Positions 21,615 through 24,601 of a stretch of 24,601 nt of DNA are shown piece by piece. Origin of the DNA: Collinsella aerofaciens (GTDB lineage Bacteria; Actinomycetota; Coriobacteriia; Coriobacteriales; Coriobacteriaceae); the NCBI GenBank assembly GCA_905213725.1, contig CAJMJM010000015.1, positions 1-24,601 on the forward strand, given 5' to 3'. A program made the position numbers and the translations under genes. Position 1 is the first letter of the stretch; every line of letters starts with the position of its first letter. The notes under the pieces were generated by a model. That model did no database searches. It saw only the letters and a program-made list of their open reading frames with translations, and was not told the DNA's origin.

Positions 21615-21764
21615 CGTTTCTCGTTGCGTTGTCGTGCACGGCTTTTTTGGAAGGGTGCCCGGCACCTCCCTCATCTCCAGAGAACAATGAACGTTCACCT
21701 AGTTGTTGCGTGGTGCTGAATCGACTTGATAATCAAAAATGCAGGGATTTTTTCATTTTCAGGC

Positions 21765-21792
21765 CCGTTCAACGGCAAAAAACGACCGTTCA
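21765..21792. promoter_or_regulatory. Direct-repeat box (CCGTT x2, 21-bp period) upstream of the symporter gene
   Basis: CCGTTCA (21765-21771) and CCGTTCA (21786-21792) are identical and 21 bases apart; CGACCGTTCA is shared with the ebgA box. The second half begins 28 bases before the -35. The stretch between is A-rich (CAAAAAACGA). Confidence 0.58.
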
Positions 21793-21813
21793 AGGATAAT
21801 ATACAAGTGAACG

Positions 21814-21842
21814 TTCACCTATCATAAGCAATCGCGCATAAT
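21814..21842 (+). promoter_or_regulatory. Promoter of the symporter gene
   Basis: TTCACC (-35, 21814-21819), 17-base spacer, CATAAT (-10, 21837-21842). Start of transcription near 21849, in the downstream operator. Confidence 0.75.
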
Positions 21843-21937
21843 CTAGCTAAACGTTCACCCTGAACGGCATGCAGACAGACGTCGGTATGGACTCCAATGT
21901 CTTGTTCCAAGACAATCGAGAAAAGAGAGGGAGCTCG

Positions 21938-23431
21938 ATGACTAACAAGATCGGTAAAAAGCGCAAGATCACATTCTGGACGCGCTTGGGCTTTGGTATG
22001 GGCGGCATGCTCAACTCCGGTGCCCTGACCTTTACGCACAGCTACATGGTGCTGTTCCTGTCCACGGAGTGCGGCCTGTCCGCAGGCGAGGCTGCGCTGA
22101 TCAGCTCGTTCGCCATCTATCTCAACGCCATTCTGTGCCCGCTTATGGGCTTTGTGGCCGATAACTTCTACGCTACCAAGATCGGCCGTATCTTTGGCCG
22201 CCGCCGTTTCTGGATCTTGCTGGCAATCCCGATGATGGTCGCCGAGCCGCTCATCTTTGTGGCTACGCCGTTCGGTTTCCCGTACTACTTTGTGCTGTAC
22301 CTGATCTACAACGTCGCGTATACGTTCTGCACCGCCAACCTGTCGCCGCTTACCATCGAGATGACCGACGACTTCAAGGAGCGTACGTACCTCACCGGCT
22401 ACAAGCACCTCTTTGGTAACGCCGCCGGCTTCCTGATGGCAGCACTCGTCGGCTTTGGCTTTGGCACCTTCGGCGAGACCAACCCGTTCAGCTACTTCAT
22501 CATCGCTACGGTCAACGCTTCGGTCATGGCAATCTCGCTGCTGTGCGTGTACCTGTCCACGTGGGAGCACACCCCCGAGGAGGTGGCTCAGGAGAAGATC
22601 GAGAGCGTCGGCGAGGGTATCAAGAAGTTCTTCATCGACGTTGTCTCTACCTTCCGCAACAAGTCCTTCCGCAAGGTCCTGTATGCACAGGTCTCCACGA
22701 AGCTCGCTGCTGCCTGCTGGTCTGCCTGCCTGTCCTTCTTCATCGTCTACTGCCTGCAGATTCCTAAGTCCTATGAGTCCGTGATGGAGATGCCCGGCAA
22801 GGTCGTCGCTATCGTCTGCACCGCCATCTGGGTTGCCCTCATGGCCAAGAAGGGCTTCCACAAGTCTTGGTACCTGGCCAACGTCGGTTGCGCTGCGTGC
22901 ATCATCGCCTACAACTACTTCGCCTTTGGTCAGATTAACGGCACCTCCACGGTCGCCATCGCCATGATTGCCTACCCCATCATCTTCGCCATCTGGAAGT
23001 TCTTCTACGTTGGTTTCCAGTACCTGCCCGATGTTCTGCTCAACTACATCCCCGATGTCGATGAACTCATCACTCTGCGTCGTCGCGAGGGCATCTACAG
23101 CTCCGCTCAGCAGCTCTGCCAGCAGATCGCCCAGGCTATCGCCGTCAACGCATGGGCTATTGTCCTTGCTGCCTCCGGCTTCATTCAGACTGCCGGCAAC
23201 AGCGACGCCGTAACCCAGCCCGCCACCGTGCCTCTGTACATCTGCGGCTACATGCTCATCGGCTGCGCCGGCTTCTTCCTGCTCGCGGCTGTCCTTGCCC
23301 GCGGCATCAAGATCGACAAGGAGCAGTGCGACATCCTTTGCGACGAGATCAAGCGCGTCAAGGAGGGCGGCAAGATGGCCGACGTCCAGCCCGAGGTCAA
23401 GGCTCTTTGCGAGGAGCTCTCCGGCTTTTAG
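21938..23431 (+). CDS. GPH-family (MelB-type) sugar/uronide:cation symporter
   Basis: A 497-residue membrane protein with about 12 membrane segments, of the glycoside-pentoside-hexuronide cation symporter family in the major facilitator superfamily. Marks are FWTRLGFGMGGMLNSGALTFTHSYMVLFL at the start (first helix), GFVADNFYATKIGRIFGRRRFWI in the loop after helix 2-3, and a cytoplasmic C-terminal tail. The operators shared with uxaC and the GH28 gene downstream suggest galacturonate or oligogalacturonides as substrate. The start at 21938 has GAGAGGGAG before it; the ATG at 21869 has no ribosome site. The last codon before the end is TAG, followed in the same frame by 21 sense codons of normal coding style and TAA, so the reading frame may be shortened by a nonsense change. 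Confidence 0.9.
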   Translation: MTNKIGKKRKITFWTRLGFGMGGMLNSGALTFTHSYMVLFLSTECGLSAGEAALISSFAIYLNAILCPLMGFVADNFYATKIGRIFGRRRFWILLAIPMMVAEPLIFVATPFGFPYYFVLYLIYNVAYTFCTANLSPLTIEMTDDFKERTYLTGYKHLFGNAAGFLMAALVGFGFGTFGETNPFSYFIIATVNASVMAISLLCVYLSTWEHTPEEVAQEKIESVGEGIKKFFIDVVSTFRNKSFRKVLYAQVSTKLAAACWSACLSFFIVYCLQIPKSYESVMEMPGKVVAIVCTAIWVALMAKKGFHKSWYLANVGCAACIIAYNYFAFGQINGTSTVAIAMIAYPIIFAIWKFFYVGFQYLPDVLLNYIPDVDELITLRRREGIYSSAQQLCQQIAQAIAVNAWAIVLAASGFIQTAGNSDAVTQPATVPLYICGYMLIGCAGFFLLAAVLARGIKIDKEQCDILCDEIKRVKEGGKMADVQPEVKALCEELSGF

Positions 23432-23497
23432 TACGAGGACTGCTTTGCCCACAACAACGTTGGCTTCCAGGACGGTAGCGTAACTCCCGCCGAGTAA
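23432..23497 (+). pseudogene. In-frame continuation of the symporter gene after the TAG stop (possible lost or read-through C-terminal tail)
   Basis: Directly after TAG (23429-23431) the same frame reads YEDCFAHNNVGFQDG then SVTPAE and TAA at 23495-23497. The 21 codons use the favoured codons of the neighbours (TAC, GAG, GAC, TTC, AAC), as a real C-terminus would. No ribosome site precedes it. A recent nonsense mutation is the simplest reading; readthrough is an alternative. Confidence 0.5.
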
Positions 23498-23520
23498 GGC
23501 CGACATATCGTCCAAATCAC

Positions 23521-23564
23521 AGGGCCGTGCCACCGGAACTCCGCCGGCAGGCACGGCCCTTTTT
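23521..23564 (+). terminator. Rho-independent terminator after the symporter gene
   Basis: AGGGCCGTGCC (23521-23531) pairs perfectly with GGCACGGCCCT (23550-23560), 18-base loop that itself contains a CCGG stem, T-run to 23564. Expression of the GH28 gene then needs readthrough or its own promoter; only a weak candidate (TTTAGA, 23584-23589) is seen. Confidence 0.9.
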
Positions 23565-23612
23565 CAACAGCGTACAATTTGCCTTTAGAGCATCTTTTTG
23601 AGGGAGAAACCC

Positions 23613-24601
23613 ATGGAGACGAACGTTATCTGGCGCAACGCGCGCGCGGCGGTTATCGAGCTTGACGACGGCGGTTACTTTACCTGCGCCGATACGTGGG
23701 AGATCTTTGTCAACGACGAGCCCGCTGGTACCACGAATACGGTCGAGACCTATGTCGACGGCCTGACCCCCGGCAAGCGTAACCTGGTTCGTTTTGTTTG
23801 TGGCGAGCGTGAGCTGAGCGTAGGTGTCACCACGCCGGCTGAGCCCTTTACTATCAACGTTCGCGACTGTGGCGCCAAGGGCGATGCCGAGCACGACGAC
23901 ACCACCAACATCCAGGCTGCCATCATGGCTTGTCCCAAGGGCGGGCGCGTGCTGATTCCCGCTGGCAACTACCGCATCAAGTCCCTCTTCCTTAAGAGCA
24001 ATATCAACATTGAGCTCGCCGAGGGAGCGGTGCTGTTGACCCGTCACGACCGCGCGGCGCTTGCCTACATTCCGGGCACGGTCACAGGCGACGAGGGCGC
24101 TGGGTATGCCGGCACCGATATGCTGCCCCTGGGCCGCTGGGAGGGCGAGAGTTTCTCGACCTACTGTTCTACCTTTACGGGTCTGGGCGTGCACGACGTG
24201 TGCATCTATGGTCGTGGTGCCATCGACGGTCAGACCGATTTTGCCGAGGACAACTGGTGGAACAAGGACTTTAAGAACATCTTCCGTCCCGAGGAGGGCC
24301 GCGAGGTCGCCCGTCCGCGCATGATCTTCCTGTCCGAGTGCCAAAACGTGAGCCTTGCTGGCGTTACCGTGCGCAACAGCCCGGCGTGGAATATCCATCC
24401 CGTCCTGTGCGAGCATGTCGACGCGCTCTGCCTGTCGATCGAGGGTCCCAAGAACTCCCACAACACCGACGGTTTCGATCCCGAGAGCTGCGGATTTGTC
24501 CGCATCCTTGGCTGTCAGTTCTCGGTGGGCGACGACTGCATCGCCAGCAAGAGCGGCAAGCTGGGCATTGAGCCCGAGCTTCGTCCCGCCACGCACGACG
24601 T
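23613..24601 (+). CDS. GH28 polygalacturonase, probably intracellular exo-type (N-terminal 329 residues, cut by window edge)
   Basis: The visible part begins with a fibronectin-III-like domain (about 1-80), as in exo-polygalacturonases, followed by the right-handed beta-helix start FTINVRDCGAKGDAEHDDT (about 76-95). Two of the four GH28 active-site motifs are present: NTD (284-286, in HNTDGFDPES) and the Asp pair in GDDC (307-308). The G-H-G and R-I-K motifs would lie beyond the edge. There is no signal peptide: residues 1-20 are polar and charged. Together with the symporter upstream this suggests hydrolysis of imported oligogalacturonides to galacturonate inside the cell, feeding UxaC. GAGGGAGA before the ATG fixes the start. 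The gene lies 115 bases after the in-frame tail of the symporter gene. Confidence 0.9.
   Translation, partial: METNVIWRNARAAVIELDDGGYFTCADTWEIFVNDEPAGTTNTVETYVDGLTPGKRNLVRFVCGERELSVGVTTPAEPFTINVRDCGAKGDAEHDDTTNIQAAIMACPKGGRVLIPAGNYRIKSLFLKSNINIELAEGAVLLTRHDRAALAYIPGTVTGDEGAGYAGTDMLPLGRWEGESFSTYCSTFTGLGVHDVCIYGRGAIDGQTDFAEDNWWNKDFKNIFRPEEGREVARPRMIFLSECQNVSLAGVTVRNSPAWNIHPVLCEHVDALCLSIEGPKNSHNTDGFDPESCGFVRILGCQFSVGDDCIASKSGKLGIEPELRPATHD

Larger units (their letters stand above)
21687..21859. promoter_or_regulatory. Three LacI-type operators upstream of the symporter gene
   Basis: TGAACGTTCACC (21688-21699), GTGAACGTTCAC (21807-21818) and TAAACGTTCACC (21848-21859) share the AACGTT core of the uxaC operators. 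The second covers the -35 and the third the inferred start; their centres are 40 bases apart. The first lies 120 bases further upstream, where it could help looping. This 408-base gap also holds the uxaA terminator, an isolated GGTGCC-C-GGCACC palindrome (21654-21666) and the direct-repeat box. Confidence 0.85.

Noticed and set aside
21654..21666. Palindrome GGTGCC-C-GGCACC
   Set aside because: Single copy, no T-run, no clear relation to the promoter downstream.
21869..21937. Upstream ATG for the symporter gene
   Set aside because: No ribosome site, whereas 21938 has one; the extra 23 residues are polar and precede the usual first helix.
23429..23431. TAG read as pyrrolysine
   Set aside because: Nothing in the window suggests a pyrrolysine system; a nonsense change is simpler.

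Overview
The window is about 60% GC, gene-dense, and reads like the chromosome of a gut Coriobacteriia actinobacterium, most likely Collinsella or a close relative. This placement is inferred from base composition, codon use, gene content and Feo/Uxa protein style; no 16S gene or other decisive marker is present. No tRNA, rRNA, CRISPR array, phage gene or transposase is seen.

Region 1 (1-4335): a minus-strand cluster serB > larB > larC (larC runs off the left edge) holds phosphoserine phosphatase and two enzymes of the nickel-pincer cofactor of lactate racemase. Divergent from it is aspS (Asp-tRNA synthetase, probably non-discriminating), which ends in a strong terminator. Region 2 (4336-9442): an array of covarying hairpins lies next to a minus-strand LacI-type repressor. 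The repressor is divergent from ebgA-ebgC, an evolved-type beta-galactosidase with its small subunit. Three identical operators flank the ebg promoter. Region 3 (9443-11774): an APC amino-acid permease, an AT-rich 230-bp element with terminal inverted repeats, and a stand-alone HPr-like protein with Asp at position 46. Region 4 (11775-15294): ferrous iron uptake, feoA-feoA-feoB plus a FeoB-associated Cys-rich membrane peptide, with a large palindrome at the promoter and a DtxR/IdeR-like box before feoB.

Region 5 (15295-24601): galacturonate use. A second LacI-type regulator is followed by a 197-bp inverted-repeat element that encloses a terminator, then uxaC-uxaB-uxaA (galacturonate > tagaturonate > altronate > 2-keto-3-deoxygluconate). 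Next come a GPH-family sugar/uronide symporter and a GH28 polygalacturonase without signal peptide (cut by the right edge). The uxa and symporter promoters share the GTGAACGTTCAC operator, at -35 and again just downstream of -10. The picture is import of pectin fragments, cytoplasmic cleavage to galacturonate and isomerase-pathway catabolism under one LacI repressor.

The most interesting regulatory signal joins regions 2 and 5. The ebgA, uxaC and symporter promoters, which have different specific operators, all carry a second box upstream: two CCGTT direct repeats exactly 21 bp apart, the second always in the context ACCGTTCA, centred roughly 63-74 bp before the inferred start. This looks like the site of a shared, undescribed global activator of carbohydrate genes.
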